Below, one piece after another: positions 1 through 5,858 of a stretch of DNA of 7,081 nt. The position numbers and the translations under genes are program-made. The notes under the pieces were generated by a model that ran no database searches, was not told the origin of the DNA, and worked only from the letters and a program-made list of their open reading frames with translations. The stretch spans positions 1 through 7,081 of the forward strand of contig JAQGNC010000400.1 of assembly GCA_028292065.1 (NCBI GenBank). Reading direction: 5' to 3'. Source of the stretch: Betaproteobacteria bacterium (GTDB lineage Bacteria > Pseudomonadota > Gammaproteobacteria > Burkholderiales > SG8-41). Each line of letters opens with the position of its first letter. Positions within the stretch are counted from its first letter, which is position 1.

Positions 1-42
1 CGTTATGCCACTTTCATGCCACTCCTTTGGTGCTCTGCTTTT

Positions 43-720
43 TTAGCTGCGCTGGTTTTCGGCTTTCGATTCCAGCGCATTGAAGATCTTCTCGCGGATC
101 TCTTCGAGCGGGCCCTGACCGTTGATCGCGATGTAGCGGGGCGCGCCCGCTTCGCCGCTGCCGGCCAGGTCGAGATAATACTTGACCAGCGGCGCGGTCT
201 GCTCGTGGTAGGTCTCGATGCGTTTCTTCACCGTCGCTTCGTTGTCGTCGGCGCGCTGCACCAGCGGCTCGCCGGTGATGTCGTCGCGGCCCGCGACTTT
301 GGGCGGATTGAAATCGACGTGATAGCTGCGGCCCGAGCCCGGATGAACGCGGCGTCCGCTCATGCGCCTCAGGATCTCGTCGTCGGGAACCTGGAAGTCG
401 ATCACGTAGTCGACGTCGACCCCCGCCTGGCGCAGCGCTTCGGCCTGCGCGAGGTTGCGCGGGAAACCGTCGATGATGAAACCTTTCGCGGCGTCGGGCT
501 GCTTCACGCGCTCCTTGACGAGCTGGATCACGAGCGGATCGGGAACGAGCTCGCCGCGATCCATGTAGCCTTTGGCGTCGCGTCCGAGCTGCGAGCCCGA
601 ATTGATCGCGGCTCTGAGCATGTCACCCGTGGAGATCTGTGGGATGCCGTATTTGCCGATGAGGAACTGCGCCTGAGTGCCTTTGCCGGCGCCCGGCTGG
701 CCGAGGAGGAGTATGCGCAT
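43..720 (-). CDS. adk: Adenylate kinase
   Basis: Cytosolic enzyme that interconverts ATP + AMP and 2 ADP, keeping adenylate pools balanced. The 225-residue product starts MRILLLGQPGAGKGT, with the P-loop at residues 7-15 and its catalytic lysine at K13. The AMP-binding region begins ISTGDMLRAAI (29-39), DGFPR is at 84-88, and the LID domain runs from GRRVHPGSGRSYH (122-134) to about 160. VQRADDNEATVKKR (154-167) supplies conserved arginines. The LID has no cysteines, so it is the zinc-free long form. The family is usually about 214-220 residues; the extra length is a polar C-terminal tail. Residue 8 is Gln where Ala is more common. No clear Shine-Dalgarno precedes the ATG. It is the last gene of the minus-strand cluster, 248 nt beyond kdsB, so it may be transcribed partly on its own. 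Identification is secure. Confidence 0.97.
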   Translation of the reverse strand: MRILLLGQPGAGKGTQAQFLIGKYGIPQISTGDMLRAAINSGSQLGRDAKGYMDRGELVPDPLVIQLVKERVKQPDAAKGFIIDGFPRNLAQAEALRQAGVDVDYVIDFQVPDDEILRRMSGRRVHPGSGRSYHVDFNPPKVAGRDDITGEPLVQRADDNEATVKKRIETYHEQTAPLVKYYLDLAGSGEAGAPRYIAINGQGPLEEIREKIFNALESKAENQRS

Positions 721-824
721 GGGAAGGACGGTGCCGGTGTGTTGCCGTTCTTCTGGAGCCGCCGGCGCGTGTCGACGAGCGCGGCTCGCCCGAGAGTGCC
801 GGCCGAACGTTTAAGTAGCCGAAA

Positions 825-846
825 AGTATAGCGGGTTTCGCCCGCT
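825..846 (-). promoter_or_regulatory. Hairpin and possible -10 box upstream of adk
   Basis: In the kdsB-adk gap, AGCGGG (830-835) and CCCGCT (841-846) form a 6-bp stem with a 5-nt loop. Read on the minus strand it is followed directly by TATACT (830-825), a good match to a sigma70 -10 box. The hexamer 17 nt upstream (CTCAAT) is a poor -35, so a promoter is possible but not proven. The hairpin lacks a clean U-tract, so it is a weak terminator for kdsB. The rest of the 721-968 gap shows no gene. It has only one further short inverted repeat, CGCCTCGC (874-881) with GCGAGGCG (904-911). Confidence 0.3.
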
Positions 847-968
847 GATTGAGCTTTTCATGACGACGTGACGCGCCTCGCTGTCTGCGCTCGACCGTGC
901 CGCGCGAGGCGAGCCGCGACTGCGATGTCGACGGATGTCGGTCGGGCACGAAACCCGGAGCAGATGCG

Positions 969-1730
969 TCAGCCCGCTGCGAGCAGGCGCTGCACGCGCT
1001 CGAGATCCTGCGGCGTATCGATGCCGGGGTGCGGAGCCGTGCGGGTGATCGCAACGCTGATGCGGTAACCGTGCGCGAGCGCACGCAGTTGCTCGAGCGC
1101 TTCGAAGCGCTCGATCGCGGCGGGCTTCAGACGTTTGAAGTCGCGCAGGAACGCGGCGCGGTACGCATAGATGCCCAGGTGCCGATACACCGGCAAACCC
1201 CTGGGCACTTTCGCTATACCGCCGGCATAGGCATCACGGGCGTACGGGATCGGCGCCCGGCTGAAGTAGAGCGCGAGCCCGGCGTTGTCGAGCACGACTT
1301 TGACGATGTTCGGATTGGTGAGATCAGTGGCCTCTGCGATCGCGTGGCACGCGGTGGCGATCTGCGCTTGCGGGTGTGCGGCCAGGTTTTTCGCGACCGC
1401 TGAGATGAGCGCAGGCGGCACCATCGGCTCGTCGCCCTGCACGTTGACGACGATCGTGCGCGGACCGTAGCCGCGCCGCAGCACGACTTCCGCGATCCGG
1501 TCGGTCCCCGTCGCGTGATCCTTGCGCGTCATCATCGCCTCGAAACCGTGCCGCTCGACCGCGGCCACGATCGCCTTGTGATCGGTCGCAACGACCACTT
1601 CCGAAGCGCCGCTTTTCACCGCGCGCTCGGCGACCCTCACGACCATCGGCTTCCCCCCGATGTCGGCGAGCGGCTTGCCGGGAAAGCGGGACGAGGCGTA
1701 GCGCGCGGGGATGACGACTACGAATTTCAA
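969..1730 (-). CDS. kdsB: 3-deoxy-manno-octulosonate cytidylyltransferase (CMP-Kdo synthetase)
   Basis: Transfers CMP from CTP to Kdo in the cytosol, giving the activated sugar used to add Kdo to lipid A. With a TTG start the product is 253 residues (E. coli about 248) and begins KFVVVIPARYASSRFPGKPL, aligning from residue 1 with known KdsB N termini. Other motifs are VATDH (47-51), TRKDHATGTDRIAEV (68-82), VNVQGDEP (95-102, metal-binding D100), LYFSRAPIPY (154-163), RHLGIYAYR (183-191), EQLR (213-216) and GIDTPQDLERV (236-246). The reading frame stays open for 49 more codons upstream, but that stretch overlaps the Trm112 gene and resembles no KdsB. A GAGGAGG Shine-Dalgarno lies just before TTG. 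The start overlaps the previous stop as TTGA and is buried in a strong hairpin (1728-1754), implying translational coupling. Confidence 0.96.
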   Translation of the reverse strand: MKFVVVIPARYASSRFPGKPLADIGGKPMVVRVAERAVKSGASEVVVATDHKAIVAAVERHGFEAMMTRKDHATGTDRIAEVVLRRGYGPRTIVVNVQGDEPMVPPALISAVAKNLAAHPQAQIATACHAIAEATDLTNPNIVKVVLDNAGLALYFSRAPIPYARDAYAGGIAKVPRGLPVYRHLGIYAYRAAFLRDFKRLKPAAIERFEALEQLRALAHGYRISVAITRTAPHPGIDTPQDLERVQRLLAAG

Positions 1731-1906
1731 ACTTCCTCCTCGGGAGGAAGTTTGCGGGCCTCGTCCTCGAGCATCACCGGAATGTCGTCCCTGATGGGAT
1801 AGCCGAGCCGGCACGGTTTGCAGAGGAGCTCGCTTTCGGCTTTGCGATAGAGCAGCGGGCCTTTGCACAGCGGGCACACGAGGATGTCGAGCAGGCGTGG
1901 ATTCAT
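1727..1906 (-). CDS. ycaR: Trm112/YcaR-family small zinc-ribbon-like protein
   Basis: A 59-residue protein beginning MNPRLLDILVCPLCKGPL. It has CPLC at 11-14 and CKPC at 29-32, then a YPIRDDIPVML segment (37-47) and an acidic tail ending PPEEEV. This is the pattern of the UPF0434/Trm112 family, whose bacterial members sit between lpxK and kdsB. The two CxxC pairs suggest a bound zinc; as I recall, the E. coli homologue YcaR lacks the complete second pair. The bacterial function is not firmly established. The eukaryotic relative Trm112 is an activating partner of methyltransferases, and a partner role here would be inference. The ATG overlaps the lpxK stop as ATGA, and its own stop overlaps the kdsB TTG as TTGA. 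No Shine-Dalgarno is visible, so it probably depends on ribosomes finishing lpxK. Confidence 0.9.
   Translation of the reverse strand: MNPRLLDILVCPLCKGPLLYRKAESELLCKPCRLGYPIRDDIPVMLEDEARKLPPEEEV
1728..1754 (-). promoter_or_regulatory. Perfect hairpin enclosing the kdsB ribosome-binding site and start codon
   Basis: On the minus-strand transcript, arm CAAACTTCCTCC, loop CGA and arm GGAGGAAGTTTG form 12 uninterrupted base pairs closed by 3 nt. The 3' arm contains the kdsB Shine-Dalgarno (GGAGG) and ends exactly with the TTG start codon. The whole structure lies in the last codons of the Trm112 gene (KLPPEEEV-stop). The plausible reading is that free 30S subunits cannot reach the kdsB start unless a ribosome translating the upstream gene opens the stem. 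The structure is seen directly; the regulatory role is inferred. Confidence 0.7.
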
Positions 1907-2898
1907 TTTGCGCGGGCGGTCTGGAGTTTGCGCAGCACCAGCGGGCCGAGCTGCGGATCTGGAGCGGCGTCGACGGGAAGCACCCAGTGGCGGGTCGACG
2001 CGAACGCCGCGCATTTTACCGCATCCTTCTCGGTCATCACGATCGCATCGGCGCCGGCGAACGCGAGATCGCTCGCCTGGAACGCGTGATGGTCGGCGAA
2101 GGCGCGGCTTTCGAACGTCATGCCGAGCGCTTCGAGGTGCGCGAAGAAGCGCGGCGGGTGTCCGATGCCGGCGATCGCGACGACGCGTTTGCCTGCGAAA
2201 TCCGCGGCGAGCGCGACCCGCTGCGGATCCGCGAGGTTTCGAAAGCGGCTGCCTTCGAGGCGCATGACGTACGAATTCGGACGCTCGGCTCTATTCGCGG
2301 TGCTCGCATTGATCACCACGGCGTCGACGCTCGCCAGGCGCGCTCGAGGCTCGCGCAGCGGCCCCGCGGGCAGGGTGTAGCCGTTGCCGAGGCCTCGCGC
2401 CCCGTCGACAACCGCGATCTCGACGTCGCGTGCGAGTCGATAATGCTGCAGCCCGTCGTCGGCGATGATCACGTCGCACTCGGGATGAGCTTTGATCAGC
2501 GCACGCGCTGCGGCGACGCGATCGCGGCCGATCCATACCGGACAGCTGCTGCGGGCTGCGAGCAGCACGGGCTCGTCACCCGCGGTGGACGTGCCAATCG
2601 CAGGTGTCACTTCAAGCGGCGCGTCGGCGCGGCCGCCATAACCGCGGCTGACGATTCCTGGATGCATGCCATGTCGCTGCAGGAATGCCGCGAGCCACAG
2701 CACGAGCGGGGTCTTGCCCGTTCCGCCGACCGTGATGTTCCCGACGACGACGACGGGCACCGGCATCCGGTATGAACGCAGGATGCCGAACGCGTAGGCA
2801 CGGCGACGGATGGCCGCGACGGCGCGAAAGACGAGGCTTAGGGGATAGAGCGCGTAGCTGAGCCGTGTGCGATGCTGCCAGTGCCGCTCGAGCCACAT
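1903..2898 (-). CDS. lpxK: Tetraacyldisaccharide 4'-kinase
   Basis: Inner-membrane-associated kinase that uses ATP to phosphorylate the 4' position of tetraacyldisaccharide 1-phosphate, giving lipid IVA in lipid A biosynthesis. The product has 331 residues, near the family norm. It opens with an amphipathic N-terminal region (WLERHWQHRTRLSYALYPLS), expected to contact the membrane. The Walker A motif NITVGGTGKTP is at 54-64, SRGYGG at 84-89, DDGLQH at 147-152, LPAGPLREP at 176-184, GIGHPPRFF at 244-252 and MTEKDAVK at 288-295. All are typical of LpxK. Its stop overlaps the next gene's ATG. The start has no recognisable Shine-Dalgarno and follows, only 10 nt away, one arm of a long inverted repeat (2909-3054). 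It is the first gene of the coupled lpxK-Trm112-kdsB trio. Confidence 0.97.
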   Translation of the reverse strand: MWLERHWQHRTRLSYALYPLSLVFRAVAAIRRRAYAFGILRSYRMPVPVVVVGNITVGGTGKTPLVLWLAAFLQRHGMHPGIVSRGYGGRADAPLEVTPAIGTSTAGDEPVLLAARSSCPVWIGRDRVAAARALIKAHPECDVIIADDGLQHYRLARDVEIAVVDGARGLGNGYTLPAGPLREPRARLASVDAVVINASTANRAERPNSYVMRLEGSRFRNLADPQRVALAADFAGKRVVAIAGIGHPPRFFAHLEALGMTFESRAFADHHAFQASDLAFAGADAIVMTEKDAVKCAAFASTRHWVLPVDAAPDPQLGPLVLRKLQTARAK

Positions 2899-2908
2899 TG
2901 TCAGAATA

Positions 2909-3054
2909 CGTGAGGCGTGAGGGGCGAGGAGTGAGGCGTGGACGCGATGCGTGAGGCGTGAGCGGTGAGGCGTGAGTCAGGTGGTATCGGTGTCTTGAGC
3001 AGCGATCTGGAGGAAGAGGGTTGGCACCTCACTCCTCGCTCCTCACTCCTCACG
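2909..3054. repeat. GTGAGG-rich intergenic element with 28-nt inverted arms
   Basis: Bases 2909-2936 and 3027-3054 are inverted copies of each other, matching at 26 of 28 positions and separated by 90 nt. Both are built from variants of GTGAGG (GTGAGGCGTGAGG, GCGAGGAGTGAGG). Between 2910 and 2974 there are also four direct copies of GTGAGGCGTG, at 2910, 2931, 2951 and 2965. The element fills nearly all of the exbD-lpxK spacer (2899-3061) and leaves 10 nt before the lpxK start. It resembles low-complexity dispersed repeats I associate with betaproteobacterial intergenic regions, but that assignment is from memory. In the transcript it would form a long stem immediately upstream of lpxK. Confidence 0.8.
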
Positions 3055-3061
3055 ATGTTGC

Positions 3062-3478
3062 CTATTTCTGCGCCTGAGTCGTAAACGTGATCTTGCCGTA
3101 ACCCGCGGCCTGGGCGGCTTCCATGACGCGGATGACCGACTGGTGCGACGCTTCGGCATCGGCGTTGATCACGATGACCGGGTCTTTCGTGCCGCCGGCC
3201 GCGCGCTTGAGCTCCGCCATCAGGGTCTCGCGAGTCGCGCCCTGCAGCACGTTCTTGTTGACCGCGTAAGCGCCTTTGGCGCTGACCGCCACGTCGATCT
3301 GGTCGAGGCGCTCGGGCGGCTTGGACGATTCGGCGGTCGGCAGGTTGATCTGCAACTCGGCGAAACGCGAGTAGGTCGTGGTCACCATGAGAAAGATCAG
3401 GATGACCAGCAGCACGTCGATCAACGGGATGAAGTTGATCTCCGGCTCTTCCCGGTATGCGCGAGGCCTGAAGTTCAT
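3062..3478 (-). CDS. exbD: ExbD/TolR-family biopolymer transport protein
   Basis: Small inner-membrane protein that pairs with ExbB to form a proton channel driving work at the outer membrane. The 138 residues comprise a short cytoplasmic N terminus (MNFRPRAYREEPEIN), one transmembrane helix at about 16-34 (FIPLIDVLLVILIFLMVTT) and a periplasmic domain rich in VIVINADAEASHQSVIRVME-type sequence (101-120). D21, in the IPLIDVLLV motif, matches the conserved proton-carrying aspartate of ExbD/TolR. Its ATG overlaps the exbB stop as ATGA, so the two are translationally coupled. No tonB gene and no Fur-box-like sequence is visible nearby, so the pair may serve a general envelope role rather than an iron-specific one. 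A TolR assignment is less likely because no other tol gene is present. Confidence 0.93.
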   Translation of the reverse strand: MNFRPRAYREEPEINFIPLIDVLLVILIFLMVTTTYSRFAELQINLPTAESSKPPERLDQIDVAVSAKGAYAVNKNVLQGATRETLMAELKRAAGGTKDPVIVINADAEASHQSVIRVMEAAQAAGYGKITFTTQAQK

Positions 3479-4083
3479 GCCTGGCGGTCGCCGTGGACGA
3501 TTTCGACGAGCTTCAGCGCCTGCAGCTCCATGTCGACGAGCAGCGCGTCGACTTTGCCGCGGAAGTAACGGTAGAAGACCATGCTGGGGATCGCGACCAC
3601 GAGGCCGAAAGCGGTGTTATAAAGCGCGATCGAAATGCCGTGGGCGAGCACGAGCGGGTTGCCGCCCTGCGGCGTCTGCGAGCCGAAGATCTCGATCATG
3701 CCGATGACCGTGCCGAAGAGGCCGAGCAGAGGGCCGATCGCGGCGATGGTGCCGAGTGTGGTGAGAAAGCGCTCGAGCTCGATGGCGACCGCGCGTCCGG
3801 ATTCCTCGATCGCTTCCTTCATGATCGCGGGCGTGCTGTTCACGTTGCGCAGGCCTGCCGCGAAGATCTGGCCGAGCGGCGAATCGGCGGCGAGGCGATT
3901 GATCATCTCGGGCGTGGCGCCGTTCTGCCGATATTCCTGAATGACACGCTCGAGCAGACCTCGCGGCATGATCAGGTTGCGCCGCAGGGACCAGGTGCGC
4001 TCGCCGATGATGGCCAGCGCGATGACTGAACACACGATCAACGGCCATATAGGCCAGCCTGCCGCTTGAATAATTGAAAACAC
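3475..4083 (-). CDS. exbB: MotA/TolQ/ExbB-family proton channel protein
   Basis: Inner-membrane channel subunit that works with ExbD. The 202 residues show three predicted helices: about 8-27 (AGWPIWPLIVCSVIALAIIG), 108-130 (TTLGTIAAIGPLLGLFGTVIGM) and 147-170 (AHGISIALYNTAFGLVVAIP). A cytoplasmic loop lies between the first two. T125 in GLFGTVIG and T157 in ALYNTAFG match the conserved threonines of E. coli ExbB (T148 and T181). The position matching ExbB E176 is isoleucine here (I152, GISIAL in place of GIAEAL). The start is GTG, supported by a GGGAG Shine-Dalgarno 7 nt upstream, with no longer in-frame start. It heads the minus-strand cluster and is transcribed away from xseA. Confidence 0.93.
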   Translation of the reverse strand: MFSIIQAAGWPIWPLIVCSVIALAIIGERTWSLRRNLIMPRGLLERVIQEYRQNGATPEMINRLAADSPLGQIFAAGLRNVNSTPAIMKEAIEESGRAVAIELERFLTTLGTIAAIGPLLGLFGTVIGMIEIFGSQTPQGGNPLVLAHGISIALYNTAFGLVVAIPSMVFYRYFRGKVDALLVDMELQALKLVEIVHGDRQA

Positions 4084-4090
4084 GCTGCCG

Positions 4091-4095
4091 CTCCC
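4091..4095 (-). promoter_or_regulatory. Shine-Dalgarno of exbB
   Basis: GGGAG on the minus strand, separated by 7 nt (CGGCAGC) from the GTG codon at 4083. This spacing supports GTG as the true exbB start. Confidence 0.6.
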
Positions 4096-4201
4096 GGAAA
4101 GTGGGCGTCACTTTAATCGGCCTCGCGTCTTTGAGCAAGCGAAGCTCAGGTGTTGGTTGACGATCGCAGGCCAACCTGTTCCGCCACAACAGCTTTTTTG
4201 C

Positions 4202-4232
4202 TTTTCCACAATGTCTGTGGATAACATTGTGG
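4202..4232. promoter_or_regulatory. DnaA-box pair inside an inverted repeat
   Basis: TGTGGATAA (4216-4224) is, on the minus strand, the perfect DnaA box TTATCCACA. TTTTCCACA (4202-4210, plus strand) fits the relaxed consensus TTWTNCACA. The sites sit in a perfect 9-bp inverted repeat: CCACAATGT (4206-4214), a 9-nt spacer, and ACATTGTGG (4224-4232). No dnaA or dnaN gene is nearby, so this need not be an origin. A regulatory or DnaA-titration site for exbB or xseA is possible. The sequence match is direct; binding is inferred. Confidence 0.5.
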
Positions 4233-4394
4233 GTAGTCTGTAAAAACATGGCCTAAGTAGGGGCACGGTATAGGAAATCGCTGCGCCGATTAAAATTTAG
4301 ACCCGGGAGTTTACGTAGTAGAATCACGGTGTTACATCGATTCTCCGGGCATGTCCCTCTGCGGCTGCAGCCATTTGTCTCGTTTTTGTGACGG

Positions 4395-4415
4395 CTGTGG
4401 ATGAACCACATTGTG
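4395..4415. promoter_or_regulatory. Second DnaA-box-like copy upstream of xseA
   Basis: CTGTGGATGA (4395-4404) differs by one base from the DnaA-box orientation seen at 4215-4224. It is followed, after a 3-nt insertion, by ACATTGTG (4408-4415), as in the first copy (4224-4231). The two copies look like a diverged repeat about 180 bp apart. The box reads TCATCCACA on the minus strand, one mismatch from consensus. Confidence 0.35.
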
Positions 4416-4484
4416 AACGCGAAATCAAGCGCTCTCTGAGGCCTTGAATCATTTAGGTATTTTTTGCCGCTTAGGACTTCTTCC

Positions 4485-5858
4485 GTGTCATTTTTACCGT
4501 CTTCGACCTCGTTATTCGATACCGAACCCGCGGCCCCGGCGCGCCGCGTCCTGACGGTATCCGAGTTCAACCGCAGCGCCCGCGAGCTCGTCGAACGCCA
4601 CCTGCCGCTCATGTGGGTCGCGGGCGAAGTGTCCAACTTCAAGCGCTACGATTCCGGCCACTGCTATTTCACGCTGAAGGACGACGCCGCGCAGATCGAC
4701 TGCGTGATGTTCCGCCAGAAAGCCGTGCTCCTCGGCTGGCAGCCGGCGAATGGCGCGCAGGTCGAAGTGCGCGCGTGTCCGACCCTGTACGAAGCGCGCG
4801 GCAAGTTTCAGCTCAACGTCGAAGCGATGCGCCGCGCGGGTCTCGGCGCATTGTTCGAAGCGTACGAGCGCCTGAAAGCGAAGCTCGAGCGCGAAGGGCT
4901 GTTCGATCCTGCGCTGAAGCGCGAGCTGCCGCGTTTTCCGAAATCGATCGGCGTGGTCACCTCCCCGCAGGCGGCGGCGCTGCGCGACGTGCTCACGACG
5001 CTCAAGCGCCGGATGCCCGGCATACCCGTGGTGATCTACCCGACGCCGGTGCAGGGCGAAGGCGCCGGCGCCCGGATCGCGCAGGCCGTGGCGACTGCGA
5101 GTGCGCGCGCCGAAGTCGACGTGCTTCTCGTGTGCCGGGGCGGCGGCAGCATCGAGGACCTGTGGGCGTACAACGACGAGTCGCTCGCGCGCGCGATCCG
5201 ATCGTGCGCGATACCGGTGATCTCGGGCGTCGGGCACGAGACCGATTTCACGATCGCCGATTTCGTCGCCGACCTGCGTGCGCCCACGCCGACCGCGGCG
5301 GCGCAGCTCGCAACGCCCGATCGTCTCGAGCTTTGCGATCAGCTCAGGCAGCGCCAGCTACGCCTGTCGCGCATCGTCGCCCGTGGCCTCGAGAACCGGA
5401 TGCAGCGCGTCGACTACCTGTCGAAGTGCCTCGTGCATCCGGGGACTCGCGTCGCTCACCAGCTCCAGCATCTCGCGCACCTCGCGAACCGCCTGTGCGG
5501 GAGCTGGCGCCGGTTCTCCGAAGCGCAGGCGTGGGGGCTGCGCGGGATCGCGCGCGAGCTGCAGGCGTCCCGCCCCGACCTCGAGAAGTGCGAGCGCCAT
5601 CGCAGCGATCTCGCGCGGCGTCTGCGCGACGCGGCGCGCTCGCGCCTCGACAGCGCGGCGTCGCGCCTCACCTCGCTCGAATCACACCTGAAGCACCTCA
5701 ACCCCGACCTGGTGCTCGAGCGCGGCTACAGCATCGCGATGACGGCGGCCGGCGAGATCGTCCACGACGCCGCCCAGCTCGCTCCAGGCGCAGAGATCAG
5801 CGTGACGTTCGCGCGCGGCGCGGCGGATGCGGAAGTGAAGCGAACCCGCGGGGTCTGA
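4485..5858 (+). CDS. xseA: Exodeoxyribonuclease VII large subunit
   Basis: Large subunit of exonuclease VII, which with the small subunit XseB degrades single-stranded DNA from both ends during repair and recombination. An N-terminal OB-fold spans about residues 22-118 (LTVSEFNRSARELVE, WVAGEVSNFKRYDSGHCYFT, LYEARGKFQLNVE). The catalytic domain follows, with GVVTSPQAAALRD (156-168), CRGGGSIEDLWAYND (217-231), GHETDFTIADFVADLRAPTP (250-269) and TAAAQLATP (270-278). A long charged helical region comes next, ending in LNPDLVLERGYSIAM. Length is 457 residues (E. coli 456). I chose GTG at 4485 because AGGA lies 8 nt upstream. An in-frame TTG at 4464 would add 7 residues and cannot be excluded. The stop codon lies inside a palindromic repeat (5849-5863), so the last residues (TRGV) are repeat-encoded. 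No xseB is seen. Confidence 0.96.
   Translation: MSFLPSSTSLFDTEPAAPARRVLTVSEFNRSARELVERHLPLMWVAGEVSNFKRYDSGHCYFTLKDDAAQIDCVMFRQKAVLLGWQPANGAQVEVRACPTLYEARGKFQLNVEAMRRAGLGALFEAYERLKAKLEREGLFDPALKRELPRFPKSIGVVTSPQAAALRDVLTTLKRRMPGIPVVIYPTPVQGEGAGARIAQAVATASARAEVDVLLVCRGGGSIEDLWAYNDESLARAIRSCAIPVISGVGHETDFTIADFVADLRAPTPTAAAQLATPDRLELCDQLRQRQLRLSRIVARGLENRMQRVDYLSKCLVHPGTRVAHQLQHLAHLANRLCGSWRRFSEAQAWGLRGIARELQASRPDLEKCERHRSDLARRLRDAARSRLDSAASRLTSLESHLKHLNPDLVLERGYSIAMTAAGEIVHDAAQLAPGAEISVTFARGAADAEVKRTRGV

Larger units (their letters stand above)
4084..4484. other. Divergent exbB/xseA control region, no gene seen
   Basis: About 400 nt separate the two divergent starts. The stretch is clearly more AT-rich than its surroundings, especially 4190-4320 and 4440-4500. 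It holds DnaA-box-like sites and a 9-bp inverted repeat around 4202-4232, a related copy around 4395-4415, and a 10-bp palindrome GGCTGCAGCC (4363-4372). A weak exbB promoter candidate on the minus strand is TTGCTC with TTAAAG 16 nt downstream (about 4108-4135). No convincing -35/-10 pair for xseA could be chosen by eye. Open frames crossing this region do not resemble proteins. Confidence 0.6.

Noticed and set aside
1..42. Tiny coding start downstream of adk (GGAG followed by ATG on the minus strand)
   Set aside because: The frame ends after four codons (ATG AAA GTG GCA TAA). Only an ATGCCACT direct repeat (5-12, 16-23) is visible and nothing further can be supported.
16..831. Plus-strand open frame antisense to adk
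   Set aside because: Mirror of adk codon bias, with no protein-family features.
623..1084. Minus-strand open frame bridging the kdsB-adk gap
   Set aside because: It overlaps both kdsB and adk in other frames, with low-complexity Arg-rich sequence and no Shine-Dalgarno.
1731..1877. 49-codon in-frame N-terminal extension of kdsB
   Set aside because: It overlaps the Trm112 coding sequence, is Arg/Ser/Pro-rich without resemblance to KdsB, and the known KdsB N terminus aligns exactly from the TTG at 1730.
1897..2775. Plus-strand open frame antisense to lpxK
   Set aside because: No recognisable motifs. lpxK on the opposite strand carries all family motifs, so this is a shadow.
2909..3054. CRISPR array
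   Set aside because: The GTGAGGCGTG copies are about 10 nt with irregular spacing (21, 20, 14 nt) and no unique spacers of uniform length.
4202..4232. Chromosomal replication origin
   Set aside because: There are too few DnaA boxes, no dnaA/dnaN/gyrB neighbours and no clear duplex-unwinding AT repeats.
4084..4484. Fur box controlling exbBD
   Set aside because: No sequence resembling the GATAATGATAATCATTATC-type consensus was seen.
4253..4642. Minus-strand open frame across the xseA start
   Set aside because: It overlaps the xseA N terminus and the control region, with no family-like sequence and no ribosome site.
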